This document shows positions 34,266 to 41,997 of a stretch of 64,000 nt of DNA, piece after piece. The stretch lies in contig JALEKN010000041.1 of the NCBI GenBank assembly GCA_022769125.1, positions 25,086 through 89,085 of the forward strand. The letters are read 5' to 3'. The DNA comes from Agathobacter sp. (GTDB lineage Bacteria > Bacillota > Clostridia > Lachnospirales > Lachnospiraceae). The notes under the pieces were generated by a model. The model had not been told where the DNA came from and ran no database searches. It saw only the letters and a program-made list of their open reading frames with translations. Both the position numbers and the translations under genes were made by a program. Each line of letters starts with the position of its first letter. Within the stretch, counting starts at the first letter, position 1.

Positions 34266-34327
34266 TTTTTTGCAATCCATATATTTGCGTTCTGCATCCG
34301 TATATAATAACATTTTAACACAAAAAA

Positions 34328-34366
34328 CAATCCATGTTGCCACCATTACAGCGGAAACATGGATTG
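34328..34366 (-). terminator. Intrinsic terminator of the GH5 gene, also copy 1 of a 33-bp direct repeat
   Basis: An 11-bp perfect outer stem CAATCCATGTT (34328-34338) with AACATGGATTG (34356-34366) is followed on the minus strand by a run of T. It ends the GH5 transcript. The stretch 34335-34367 recurs with three changes at 36313-36345, on the other side of the GH5-AraC pair. Confidence 0.8.
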
Positions 34367-34387
34367 CTATGTTTTACTATCGATTGT

Positions 34388-35410
34388 CTATTTCTGATTC
34401 CACAATTTAAGCAGTTGCTCACGGATTGGTTCATAGTGATCCCCCATGATACCGAAGTCCATTTCTTTATAGGTCCATACGGCACTTCCAATCCCGAAAT
34501 GGCGAAACACCGTATCCACATCCCGGAACCAGCGGAATGTATCTGCGATTGGTGCCTGATCTATCACACCAAATTCGCCACAATACAAGCTCACACCCGC
34601 ATCTTTTGCCGCCGTTACTGCCTCCATGACCATTTCAGCAATAAACTCCGGTCCCATAACCTGTGAATGTGCTTTACAAACAGCTTCTCCCTGATAACCG
34701 ATTGGAGTAGACTTTATACGATAATATTCCATTTCTTCCGGGTAGGAAATATCTTCCACATCTTTAATTGCCGGAACCCAATATGCCTTCTGGTGCGTAA
34801 ATAATAACGGCTCATAAAAATGGAAGGTGAACATAATATTTTCATCTTTGGGCTTTTCTAAAAGTTTTAATGTCGCAACACTGTTCCACTGAATGCCTCC
34901 ATATATGATGATCGTGTCTCTCGCAATCCGCCGGATTGCATCCACAGTCTCTGCAATCAGATGATTCCAAGCATCTGCATTTTCCTGTTCTACCACTTCA
35001 TTTAGGAGTTCAAAAGCAACATTCGTGTCATTCGCATAGCGCTCTGCAATCTTAATCCACAGATCCACAAAACGCTTCTGAACCTTTTTGTCTGAAAACA
35101 GATTGTTCTTTTCTGTATCCCCAGCATAATTAAAATCATATCCGTATGCCTTGTGAAGATCCAACACAATATTCAGACCATGCCGTTTGCACCATTCCAC
35201 AGTTCTGGTGACATAAGCAAAGCCTTCCTCTTTTGTCCTGCCCTGCTCGTCCTCCAAAACCTCATAATCGATTGCCAGGCGAACATGATCAAAGCCCATT
35301 CCCGCGATTTTATGAATGTCTTCCTCTTTCAAAAACGCATTATAATGTTCCGTTGTGTGCTCACACTGGGATAAATATCCGCCTAAATTGATACCTCTCA
35401 TCAGTTTCAT
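34388..35410 (-). CDS. Glycoside hydrolase family 5, intracellular
   Basis: A 340-residue family 5 glycosidase (cellulase-type TIM barrel). Catalytic glutamates are in VAFELLNEVVEQENADAW (acid/base; NEV replaces the usual NEP) and in SLYCGEFGVIDQA (nucleophile). The HHVRL-type start is GFDHVRLAIDYE and DLHKAYGYDFN stands for the usual DLH loop. No signal peptide is present, so it acts on imported oligosaccharides such as beta-glucans or mannans; this is inference. It is read away from an AraC-type regulator gene, with which it shares a promoter region of 127 bp. Confidence 0.85.
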   Translation of the reverse strand: MKLMRGINLGGYLSQCEHTTEHYNAFLKEEDIHKIAGMGFDHVRLAIDYEVLEDEQGRTKEEGFAYVTRTVEWCKRHGLNIVLDLHKAYGYDFNYAGDTEKNNLFSDKKVQKRFVDLWIKIAERYANDTNVAFELLNEVVEQENADAWNHLIAETVDAIRRIARDTIIIYGGIQWNSVATLKLLEKPKDENIMFTFHFYEPLLFTHQKAYWVPAIKDVEDISYPEEMEYYRIKSTPIGYQGEAVCKAHSQVMGPEFIAEMVMEAVTAAKDAGVSLYCGEFGVIDQAPIADTFRWFRDVDTVFRHFGIGSAVWTYKEMDFGIMGDHYEPIREQLLKLWNQK

Positions 35411-35537
35411 ATAATTTTCCTCCCAAATCGTGCTTTTTTCTTTGCTATCTTAATTATGACATGATATGATTTCTATATATATCTTTTTTCTGCGTTTTTT
35501 ATCGTTTTAATGTCATTTCAGACAGAAGGGAAACATT

Positions 35538-36287
35538 ATGAATATCCCACAGGAGCTTTTCTATCAGCAATATGTACGCCGGGAAATCGAAGCCTACCGT
35601 GCTCCCTACGAACCCGAGTCAGAGTTTTATACCTATGTAATGCAGGGAAATCTGGAAAAAGTAGCCGAACTCTGCCAAGAGACATTTGCGAGCAAGAGCG
35701 GTCTTGGTTGTTTATCAAATGCTCCGCTCCAGAATCTAAAATATCACTTTGCTATTACAGCCGCACTTTTAGCCAGATACTGCATCGAAGGGGGATTGGA
35801 AGTTTCTGAATCCTATGATCTGAGTGATTACTATATCCATAAAGCAGACCAGATGCAATCATTGGAGTCTATTTCGGCGTTGCACCCTGTCATGTGTCTG
35901 GATTATGCATCCCGTATGAACCATCTGCGTCATAAAGGTGCCTATTCCCGTCCGGTCTGCCTGTGCTTAGAGTATATCTACGATCATCTCCATACCCGAA
36001 TTACTGTTCCTGATCTGGCTGCACACACGGGGCTCTCTCCCAACTATCTAAGCCGTCTCTTTCACAAAGAAACCGGGAGCAGAATCAGCGAGTATATCCA
36101 AGACAAAAAAATAGAGACCGCCCGGAATATGCTTTGCTATTCCGATTATACGATCTCTACAATTGCCTCTACGCTGGCATTTCCAAGTCAAAGCTATTTT
36201 ACAGAACTTTTTCACAAAAAGACAGGAAAAACCCCGCGTGAATACCGGATGGAATATTTCCGTACAACGCACGTTTCCACTATGTAA
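35538..36287 (+). CDS. AraC-family transcriptional regulator
   Basis: A 249-residue regulator. The C-terminal two-helix-turn-helix domain (about residues 148-240) reads YIYDHLHTRITVPDLAAHTG, SPNYLSRLFHKETGSRISEY and FPSQSYFTELFHKKTGKTPR, the AraC/XylS signature. The N-terminal 145 residues show no typical cupin and may be a different sensor fold. It is divergent from the GH5 gene, so it probably activates that gene in response to an intracellular sugar. An AGAAGGGA site lies before the ATG. Confidence 0.88.
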   Translation: MNIPQELFYQQYVRREIEAYRAPYEPESEFYTYVMQGNLEKVAELCQETFASKSGLGCLSNAPLQNLKYHFAITAALLARYCIEGGLEVSESYDLSDYYIHKADQMQSLESISALHPVMCLDYASRMNHLRHKGAYSRPVCLCLEYIYDHLHTRITVPDLAAHTGLSPNYLSRLFHKETGSRISEYIQDKKIETARNMLCYSDYTISTIASTLAFPSQSYFTELFHKKTGKTPREYRMEYFRTTHVSTM

Positions 36288-36312
36288 GAGCAAGTACCGC
36301 CTGCTCCATTCC

Positions 36313-36345
36313 TGTTACCACCGTTACAGTGGAAACATGGATTGC
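36313..36345. repeat. 33-bp direct repeat, copy 2
   Basis: This stretch agrees with 34335-34367 at 30 of 33 bases and has the same orientation. It lies between the AraC stop (36287) and the tldD -35 (36351). The left arm of the stem found in copy 1 is changed here and no T-run follows, so termination is unlikely. Confidence 0.7.
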
Positions 36346-36350
36346 AAGTA

Positions 36351-36378
36351 TTGAAATGCCATAGTCAGGTAGTATAAT
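36351..36378 (+). promoter_or_regulatory. Promoter of tldD-pmbA
   Basis: TTGAAA (36351-36356) and TATAAT (36373-36378) with a 16-bp spacer lie 37 bp before the tldD ATG, with AAGGAGGAT in between. Confidence 0.75.
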
Positions 36379-36415
36379 TATATTGTTATCTTTTTCTTTA
36401 AGGAGGATTCCTTTT

Positions 36416-37753
36416 ATGGTTAAATTCCAAGATGATTTTTATGCAGACGTACGGATTGAGGATCGCAGCCGGACTACGATTTCATATAAAGCCGGCATTC
36501 CGGAAGAAATGAAAACGCGCGTGGAACGCCGTGCATTTCTGCGGGTATACGACGGTAAGATGTGGTATTACGCATCTGTGACCGATCTTGCGCACTTGCA
36601 AAAGACGCTGGACGGTCTATATGCTGCCGCCACACCGAATGCGCAAATTCTTGACGATCCCATCGTTCGCCGTTTTGAATGCAACAAAGACTCGGTAATG
36701 TGCTTTACAGACTGTTCTGTGCGGGATATTTCTTCCAAAGACAAGCAGGAACTCCTGCTGTCATATCTACCATTGCTCTCCGAGGATACCTGCGTTACTC
36801 TGCCGCAGGGTACTTACCTTGACCGCAATAGTGTGTTCCACTTCCAGTCCAGTCTCGGCGCAGATATTGTATATGATTACCAGACCTGCGGTCTGTCCTT
36901 CTCCTGCAGCATGACGGAGGGAGAGAAGAAATTCTCCGGACACTGGCAGAAAGGAGCTACCCACTTTGAGGAGTTAAAGGGGCTGGAGGAAGAGATCCGC
37001 GCCTCGATCACAGAGCAGGCAGCATTTATGCGTAACTCTGTGCCAGTCACTCCCGGAAAATATCCCGTGGTTCTTTCTCCTGAAGCGGCCGGTGTCTTTG
37101 CTCATGAGTCGTTCGGACACAAGTCCGAGTCCGATTTCATGCTCTCCGATAAATCAATGCGCGATGAGTGGCAGTTGGGAAAAACCGTTGGTTCACCTAT
37201 CCTGTCCATCGCCGAATGTGGTTCTCTCCCCGGCTGCGGCTATGTTCCGTATGACGATGAGGGAACCCGTGCCCGCAAAAATTATTTAATCAAAAACGGC
37301 ACACTGGCAGGACGGCTGCATAATGCGCAGACTGCCGCAGTTCTTGACGAAGCCCCGACCGGCAATGCACGCGCGATCGACTGCACCTTTGAACCGATCG
37401 TGCGCATGACCACCACATACATCGAGGGCGGAGATATGGATTTCGATCAGTTGATTGCACCAATCCAAAAAGGATATTTCATCAAGACGATCCGGCACGG
37501 CAGCGGCATGAGCACTTTTACCATAGCACCTCATCTCGCATACGAAATAGTCGATGGCAAACTCGGACGCCCTGTACAGATCAGCGTTCTGACAGGTTCT
37601 GTTTTTGAAACTCTTGGCTTGATCGATGGTCTGACACGCGACGTACATCTGTTGTCATTTGTGACAGGCGGCTGTGGCAAGATGGAACAGATGAATCTGC
37701 CAGTTGGTTTCGGCGGTCCTTATGTCCGCGTTTCTTCTACGAATGTACAGTGA
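36416..37753 (+). CDS. tldD: TldD-type metallopeptidase, TldD/PmbA family
   Basis: A 445-residue protein of the TldD/PmbA (U62) family, which degrade unfolded peptides and process certain modified peptides as heterodimers. The zinc site is AGVFAHESFGHKSESDFML (H-E-x3-H). Other matches are PGCGYVPYDDEGTRARKNYL and HASGMSTFTIAPHLAY-like segments. The ATG at 36416 with AAGGAGGAT is used; an open frame continues 11 codons upstream. It carries the catalytic metal site, while the next gene is the partner without it. Confidence 0.92.
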   Translation: MVKFQDDFYADVRIEDRSRTTISYKAGIPEEMKTRVERRAFLRVYDGKMWYYASVTDLAHLQKTLDGLYAAATPNAQILDDPIVRRFECNKDSVMCFTDCSVRDISSKDKQELLLSYLPLLSEDTCVTLPQGTYLDRNSVFHFQSSLGADIVYDYQTCGLSFSCSMTEGEKKFSGHWQKGATHFEELKGLEEEIRASITEQAAFMRNSVPVTPGKYPVVLSPEAAGVFAHESFGHKSESDFMLSDKSMRDEWQLGKTVGSPILSIAECGSLPGCGYVPYDDEGTRARKNYLIKNGTLAGRLHNAQTAAVLDEAPTGNARAIDCTFEPIVRMTTTYIEGGDMDFDQLIAPIQKGYFIKTIRHGSGMSTFTIAPHLAYEIVDGKLGRPVQISVLTGSVFETLGLIDGLTRDVHLLSFVTGGCGKMEQMNLPVGFGGPYVRVSSTNVQ

Positions 37754-37764
37754 GGTAAGAAATC

Positions 37765-38979
37765 ATGGAAAAAGAATTTTTAACAAATACACACTATTCC
37801 GTCACGCTTAACGTCACTGACGGTAAAATTGATAGCTTCCGCGAACAGGAAGAGACAACAGGCACCGTCCGCGTATATGAAAATGGCTGTATCGGCGTAG
37901 CCGGCTGCCTCGGATCTCCGGACGAAAAAGCTTTGACAGAAAAAGCCACCGAGGCGTTGTCACTCGGCATCCCGTATCCTTGTATGCCGGATGGCGCACT
38001 AGAGCAGGAAATCATACATGATGAAGAAATCATTCCTGTTGCCAAACTGATCCCCACGATGCAGGATTTTCTTGATCGCCTGAATGAGGCATGTCCGCGT
38101 TTTGCTTTTTCAAATAAGATAAGCCTGAACTACAAGAGAAAAGAATATCACAACTCTCTTGGACGCCATCTGACAAGCTCCGGGCGCAATGTAGATATCC
38201 AGCTGCTCGCACAGAATCGCGGTTCCGGTAATCTTTTTGACACCGGTTTCAGTTATAACGGTAATCACTTTGATGCGGATGCACTGCTCTCGGAGTTCAA
38301 AAAAGAATACGATGCTTTTTACGCGCCTGCTGATTTCACTCCGGGACGCTATCCTGTTGTGATGGAAGCCTCCAGCCTGTTTGGGACATTTTTGCAGCAG
38401 TTCGTAGCGGAAATGTATGTCTCCGGCGCATCACTGCTCAGTGGCAGACTCGGACAAAAGGCATTTTCAGACAGACTCACTCTAAGAAATGATATGAACC
38501 CAGAGACAAATGCCGGTGCCTACTTCTTTGATGATGAGGGATGCGTGACATCCGATTTTCGCCCTACACTGATAGACAAGGGAACACTGACCGGGCTTTT
38601 GACCACCAAAAAATCCGCCGACACCTTTAAACTGCCGAATCTCGGAACCGCTGCATCCACTTACGATGGTGTACCATGTCTTGGTTTCAACCGCTTTTAC
38701 GTTGAGCCGACCGCACCGACTTTGATGGCGCTTGTTCCCGGCAAAGCCGTGTACGTCGTCATGGCATCCGGCGGTGACACCACACCCGACGGGCATTTTG
38801 CCTCCCCAGTACAGATGTCCTACCTGATGGAAAACGGCAAACTCATCGGGCGTCTCCCGGATCTGAATATCAGCGGCAACTTCTATGATCTGTTAGGGAA
38901 GGACTACATTGGCGCCACCTGCGATGATCCATTGCCGGGCAGTATGCTATGCGCCGTAACCATGGATCTGACAAAATAA
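37765..38979 (+). CDS. pmbA: PmbA/TldE-type partner protein, TldD/PmbA family
   Basis: A 404-residue family member without the H-E-x3-H zinc motif, which is the feature of PmbA/TldE. It shows FTPGRYPVVMEASSLFGTFL, a region with a conserved serine-glycine-rich loop, LTRLGTAASTYDGVPC-like and MASGGDTTPDGHFASPVQMS-type segments of the family. It starts 11 bp after tldD on the same transcript, so a TldD-PmbA heterodimer is expected. Substrate not known; no peptide-modification genes are nearby. Confidence 0.9.
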   Translation: MEKEFLTNTHYSVTLNVTDGKIDSFREQEETTGTVRVYENGCIGVAGCLGSPDEKALTEKATEALSLGIPYPCMPDGALEQEIIHDEEIIPVAKLIPTMQDFLDRLNEACPRFAFSNKISLNYKRKEYHNSLGRHLTSSGRNVDIQLLAQNRGSGNLFDTGFSYNGNHFDADALLSEFKKEYDAFYAPADFTPGRYPVVMEASSLFGTFLQQFVAEMYVSGASLLSGRLGQKAFSDRLTLRNDMNPETNAGAYFFDDEGCVTSDFRPTLIDKGTLTGLLTTKKSADTFKLPNLGTAASTYDGVPCLGFNRFYVEPTAPTLMALVPGKAVYVVMASGGDTTPDGHFASPVQMSYLMENGKLIGRLPDLNISGNFYDLLGKDYIGATCDDPLPGSMLCAVTMDLTK

Positions 38980-39006
38980 TACGTCCTTTTCATAAGGGCA
39001 GAAAGA

Positions 39007-39046
39007 ATGGTCGGAGTTCACATATTTTTTATGTGTCTCCGACCAT
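39007..39046. terminator. Strong stem-loop between pmbA and the GNAT gene
   Basis: A 10-bp stem ATGGTCGGAG (39007-39016) with CTCCGACCAT (39037-39046) encloses a T-rich 20-base loop that can itself pair (ACATA/TATGT). It sits between converging genes. There is no long T-run after the stem, so it may be a terminator of reduced efficiency. Confidence 0.6.
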
Positions 39047-39103
39047 GATTATGTCAATATATTTTATGTAGCTATTCCAGCAGAATATGCTTTGCACATA
39101 TTC

Positions 39104-39652
39104 TTATAATTTCTTCATCATCCAATCCGCAGAAGCATACTCCCCATTTTTGTATTTCATATTATTGGGAAATGTCCCATACTTTACAAAGCCTAACTTT
39201 TCGTAGAGTGCGATTGCCTTCTTGTTATCCGATATAACCTCAAGTTCCGCCTGCTCAAAGCCTAGCCCCTTGGCAACCTCCAGCACCTGCTCCAGCATGA
39301 TCCGTCCGATGCCACACCCACAAAATTCCTGATACAAAGCGATTGCGACGTCACATCTGTGCGCATATCTTTTGTAGCTTCCGATGGGATTTAAGGAGCA
39401 GTTCCCGATATGCTTTCCATTGATTATTGCAACCAGTAGCAGGGATTTGTCGGAATCCAGGCAACTATTTATAAATGCCGCCTCCTGTTCATGGGTTAAC
39501 GTGACCTCCTCCGGCTCGCGGATCAGATACGTTGTTTCCGCCGTGGTTACCTTTAAATAATCAATCAGCGCATCCGCATCATCCGGTGTCGCACTTCGTA
39601 AAATGATCGTCCGGTCAAGTTTATCCTTTACTTCAATGGGATCGAATTTCAT
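39104..39652 (-). CDS. GNAT-family N-acetyltransferase
   Basis: A 182-residue acetyltransferase. The acetyl-CoA binding loop is YQEFCGCGIGRIMLEQVLEVAKGLGF (Q/R-x-x-G-x-G/A form) and the last conserved strand is ELEVISDNKKAIALYEKLGF. This is the RimI/RimJ-like group; substrate unknown, perhaps an amino acid or a small amine. AAAGGAGGG before the ATG. It is transcribed against pmbA and is not clearly linked to its neighbours. Confidence 0.88.
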   Translation of the reverse strand: MKFDPIEVKDKLDRTIILRSATPDDADALIDYLKVTTAETTYLIREPEEVTLTHEQEAAFINSCLDSDKSLLLVAIINGKHIGNCSLNPIGSYKRYAHRCDVAIALYQEFCGCGIGRIMLEQVLEVAKGLGFEQAELEVISDNKKAIALYEKLGFVKYGTFPNNMKYKNGEYASADWMMKKL

Positions 39653-39743
39653 TGTTGGAACCCTCCTTTTTCCTCATGCTTCGTAGCTTTTCCGCGCCAA
39701 AATAATTGTCCTGTCAAACCTATAAACTTAGTTTTGATGCTTT

Positions 39744-40007
39744 CTATGACGATATAAACATTCCATATTCCTTTGGCACATTTAAAATTCCATTCGTGGT
39801 ATTATTAATCAAAATCTCTTTTATGACTTGCTTCGGCACACCGTCTAATGAAGTCATACTTGAAAGAGAGTAAATATATTCCACCATATCATCTATATTG
39901 GTAACTGCCAATGAATCAATGTAGTCTAGCTTTTCGACTCTAGAAAAAGTTTTACTTAATATCTCATATCCATTTTGTAATGTAAAATTCTTATTTATAT
40001 TACTCAT
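39744..40007 (-). pseudogene. C-terminal fragment of a class I SAM-dependent methyltransferase
   Basis: An 87-codon frame reads FTLQNGYEILSKTFSRVEKL, DSLAVTNIDDMVEYIYSLSS and ILNVPKEYGMFI, which matches the last third of a common class I methyltransferase family in Clostridia (F-x-L-x-N-G-x-x-x-L-S-K-x-F, VDYIYSL, HVPKEYGMF). The whole AdoMet-binding domain is absent, so it cannot methylate. It has its own AGGT-type site and ATG, so a short protein may still be made. Truncation probably happened next to the repeat array at 40061-40345. Confidence 0.7.
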
Positions 40008-40060
40008 AATTTACCTCATCAACCTCCAATTTTCCATTTCTTACTATTCTTTACCACATT

Positions 40061-40345
40061 TCTGTGATGGCTATTGCGCATTTTCTCGCTTAGCCATCAC
40101 TCTTTACAGCGTTCATGTAATGGCTATCGCACATTTTCTCACTTAGCCATTACTCTTTTCTCATTTCATGTGATGGCTATTACACATTTTCACGCCTAGC
40201 CATCACACCTTACGTATTTTATGTGATGGTTATTGCTCATTTTCTCACCTAGCCATCATTCTTTACGCATTTCATGTGATAGCTATTGCACATTTTCTCA
40301 CTTAGCCATCACTTTTTATGGCTTTCCTGCGATGGATAATTGTTC
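40061..40345. repeat. Array of 53-bp palindromic tandem repeats, copy 2
   Basis: Six units begin at 40061, 40114, 40167, 40220, 40273 and 40326, each exactly 53 bases apart; the last is partial. The consensus core is GTGATGGCTA, about 17 bases of loop with CACATTTTCTCAC, then TAGCCATCAC, so each unit can fold into a 10-bp hairpin. In the unit at 40114 both arms are changed together (GTAATGG with CCATTAC), a compensatory pair. The array lies between the methyltransferase remnant and the end of rlmI. No open frame, no spacer diversity of the CRISPR kind. Confidence 0.9.
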
Positions 40346-40445
40346 CATCTTCCCGTCCTTCGGGCAAGAAGCCCCTCGCTCTAAGGAGCCCGGTCAATTC
40401 CAACTCACCGTTCTATTTATTACAGCTTTTCCGCCACCCCGGCTC

Positions 40446-41843
40446 TTACTTCTCCTCAACCACCTGAAAAACCAGAAACTTCAAATAATAACTCTCATCT
40501 GCCGCCCACAGAATCGGGTGATCCTGCGCCTGCGTCCGGAACTCGATCTGGCGGAGGCGCTTATGCGCACTCTGCGCAGCCTGACCGATCACCTTTGTAA
40601 AAAGCTCCTGCGTCATAAAGTGGGAGCAGGAACAGGTTGCAAAATAGCCGCCATCCCTGACCAGCTTAAGTCCCTTGATGTTAATCTCACGATAACCCTT
40701 GATGGCGTTCTTGGTAGCTTCCCTCGATTTTGTAAATGCCGGCGGATCAAGGATTACCAGATCGAACTTCTCCCCTGCCGCAGCAAGTTTTGGAAGCTCG
40801 TCAAGTACGTTTGCCGCGCGAAAATGCACGCTATCCTGCAAGCCATTGCGCTGCGCATTGTCACTCGCCTGTGCCACCGCAAATTCAGAGATATCCAGCC
40901 CCGTAACATCGGTCGCCCCCGCAAGCCCGCAGTTAAGTGCAAATGTTCCCATGTGTGTAAAGCAGTCAAGTACCTTAAGCGTTCCAGCGCCTTTGATATT
41001 CTCCTCGCGTTGCAATACCCCTTTCACGATTCCCTGCATTGCCAGACGATTGTATTTCTGGTCAAGGAAAAAGCCTGTTTTCTGACCATTTTCCACATCG
41101 ACAAGATAGCGAACACCGTTTTCAATGATTTCAACTTTGGTGTCAAACTCCTTGTAATTAAAAAATGCGCCGCTATTCGTGCTGTCGTCCGGCTTCGCGT
41201 CCGCGGTATTTCCGGCATTCTCCGGTATACCGTCCATATCAGCCGCATACAAAAATCCCTTGAACGGCTGCAAGCCCTCCTTCTTCCTGACCGGGGCATC
41301 TGAGCGCTCATAAATGCCGCGGATCTTGATGCCGTCCTGCGCCATCAGTTGAACAAGATTTGCAAGGATCGTTTCTTTTAATGCTTCCATTCCAAGGGCA
41401 AGGGATTCCACGACAAGTACATCATTGTATTTGTCGACCACCAGCCCCGGAAGCCAGTCCGCTTCGCCGAATATCACGCGGCAGCAATTCAGATCCGGAC
41501 AATCGGTTGTTCCCACTCCCGGTATCTTTGTCATGTGGCTTTCATTGCCACCATGCATTACGCTCTTGCGGTAATCCCACGCACTTTTCACGCGCATGCG
41601 CAAAAAATCCTCATTGATGTCCACGTCCGTCTTTCGGCTTAACAGGCGCACTCTTATCTTGGAATTTTGATTGATAAAGCCCTGCCCCATCGGGTAGCCG
41701 TCAAAGTCGTGTACCGTTACGATCCCGCCATTCTTAAATGATCCGGTGATCGAATCGATCTCATTGTCAAATATCCAAAGTCCGCCGGATTTTATCCCGC
41801 GTCCCTCGCCCTTTTTTAATGTTATGATTGTATGGTTCTCCAT
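40446..41843 (-). CDS. rlmI: 23S rRNA (cytosine-C5)-methyltransferase, RlmI family
   Basis: A 465-residue class I rRNA methyltransferase of the RlmI/YccW type (m5C in 23S rRNA). A PUA domain forms the N-terminus (ITLKKGEGRGIKSGGLWIFD), followed by a middle domain with VDVENGQKTGFFLDQKYNRL, the AdoMet loop VLDCFTHMGTFALNCGLAGA and FDLVILDPPAFTKSREATKN. An insert of about 30 residues, rich in Asp, Asn and Ala, lies between the middle and AdoMet regions and makes it some 65 residues longer than E. coli RlmI. The ATG at 41843 has an AAGGAG site. Its 3' side is the second 53-bp repeat array. Confidence 0.9.
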   Translation of the reverse strand: MENHTIITLKKGEGRGIKSGGLWIFDNEIDSITGSFKNGGIVTVHDFDGYPMGQGFINQNSKIRVRLLSRKTDVDINEDFLRMRVKSAWDYRKSVMHGGNESHMTKIPGVGTTDCPDLNCCRVIFGEADWLPGLVVDKYNDVLVVESLALGMEALKETILANLVQLMAQDGIKIRGIYERSDAPVRKKEGLQPFKGFLYAADMDGIPENAGNTADAKPDDSTNSGAFFNYKEFDTKVEIIENGVRYLVDVENGQKTGFFLDQKYNRLAMQGIVKGVLQREENIKGAGTLKVLDCFTHMGTFALNCGLAGATDVTGLDISEFAVAQASDNAQRNGLQDSVHFRAANVLDELPKLAAAGEKFDLVILDPPAFTKSREATKNAIKGYREINIKGLKLVRDGGYFATCSCSHFMTQELFTKVIGQAAQSAHKRLRQIEFRTQAQDHPILWAADESYYLKFLVFQVVEEK

Positions 41844-41872
41844 ATATGCCGTTCTCCTTATCCGTCGCTGCA

Positions 41873-41980
41873 CCATCTGTCATGCCAGCGTTATCTGTTG
41901 TGCCAGCGTTATCTGTTGTGCCAGCGCTATCTGTTGTACCAGCGTTATCTGTTGTGTCAGTGCCATCTGTCATGCCAGCG
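41873..41980. repeat. 18-bp tandem repeat, six copies
   Basis: Six 18-base units run from 41873 to 41980 (consensus TTATCTGTTGTGCCAGCG on the plus strand), with a few substitutions. On the minus strand they read Thr-Asp-Asn-Ala-Gly-Thr repeats in the same frame as the upstream EamA gene, directly after its TAG at 41998-42000. The reading frame stays open to 41767, overlapping the start of rlmI in another frame. A minisatellite of a length divisible by three, so copy-number changes would keep the frame. Confidence 0.85.
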
Positions 41981-41997
41981 TTATCGCGCAATTCCTG

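Noticed and set aside
40061..40345. The 53-bp array as a CRISPR array
   Set aside because: The whole 53-bp unit is conserved, including the part that would be spacer, there are no cas genes, and the arms form within a unit.
41873..41980. 18-bp repeats as operator iterons
   Set aside because: The period of 18 with preserved coding frame and codon-type substitutions fits a coding minisatellite better than a binding-site array.
41767..41991. A separate 74-residue repeat protein starting at TTG 41991
   Set aside because: No proper ribosome-binding site, and the frame continues that of the EamA gene; better treated as a minisatellite tail.
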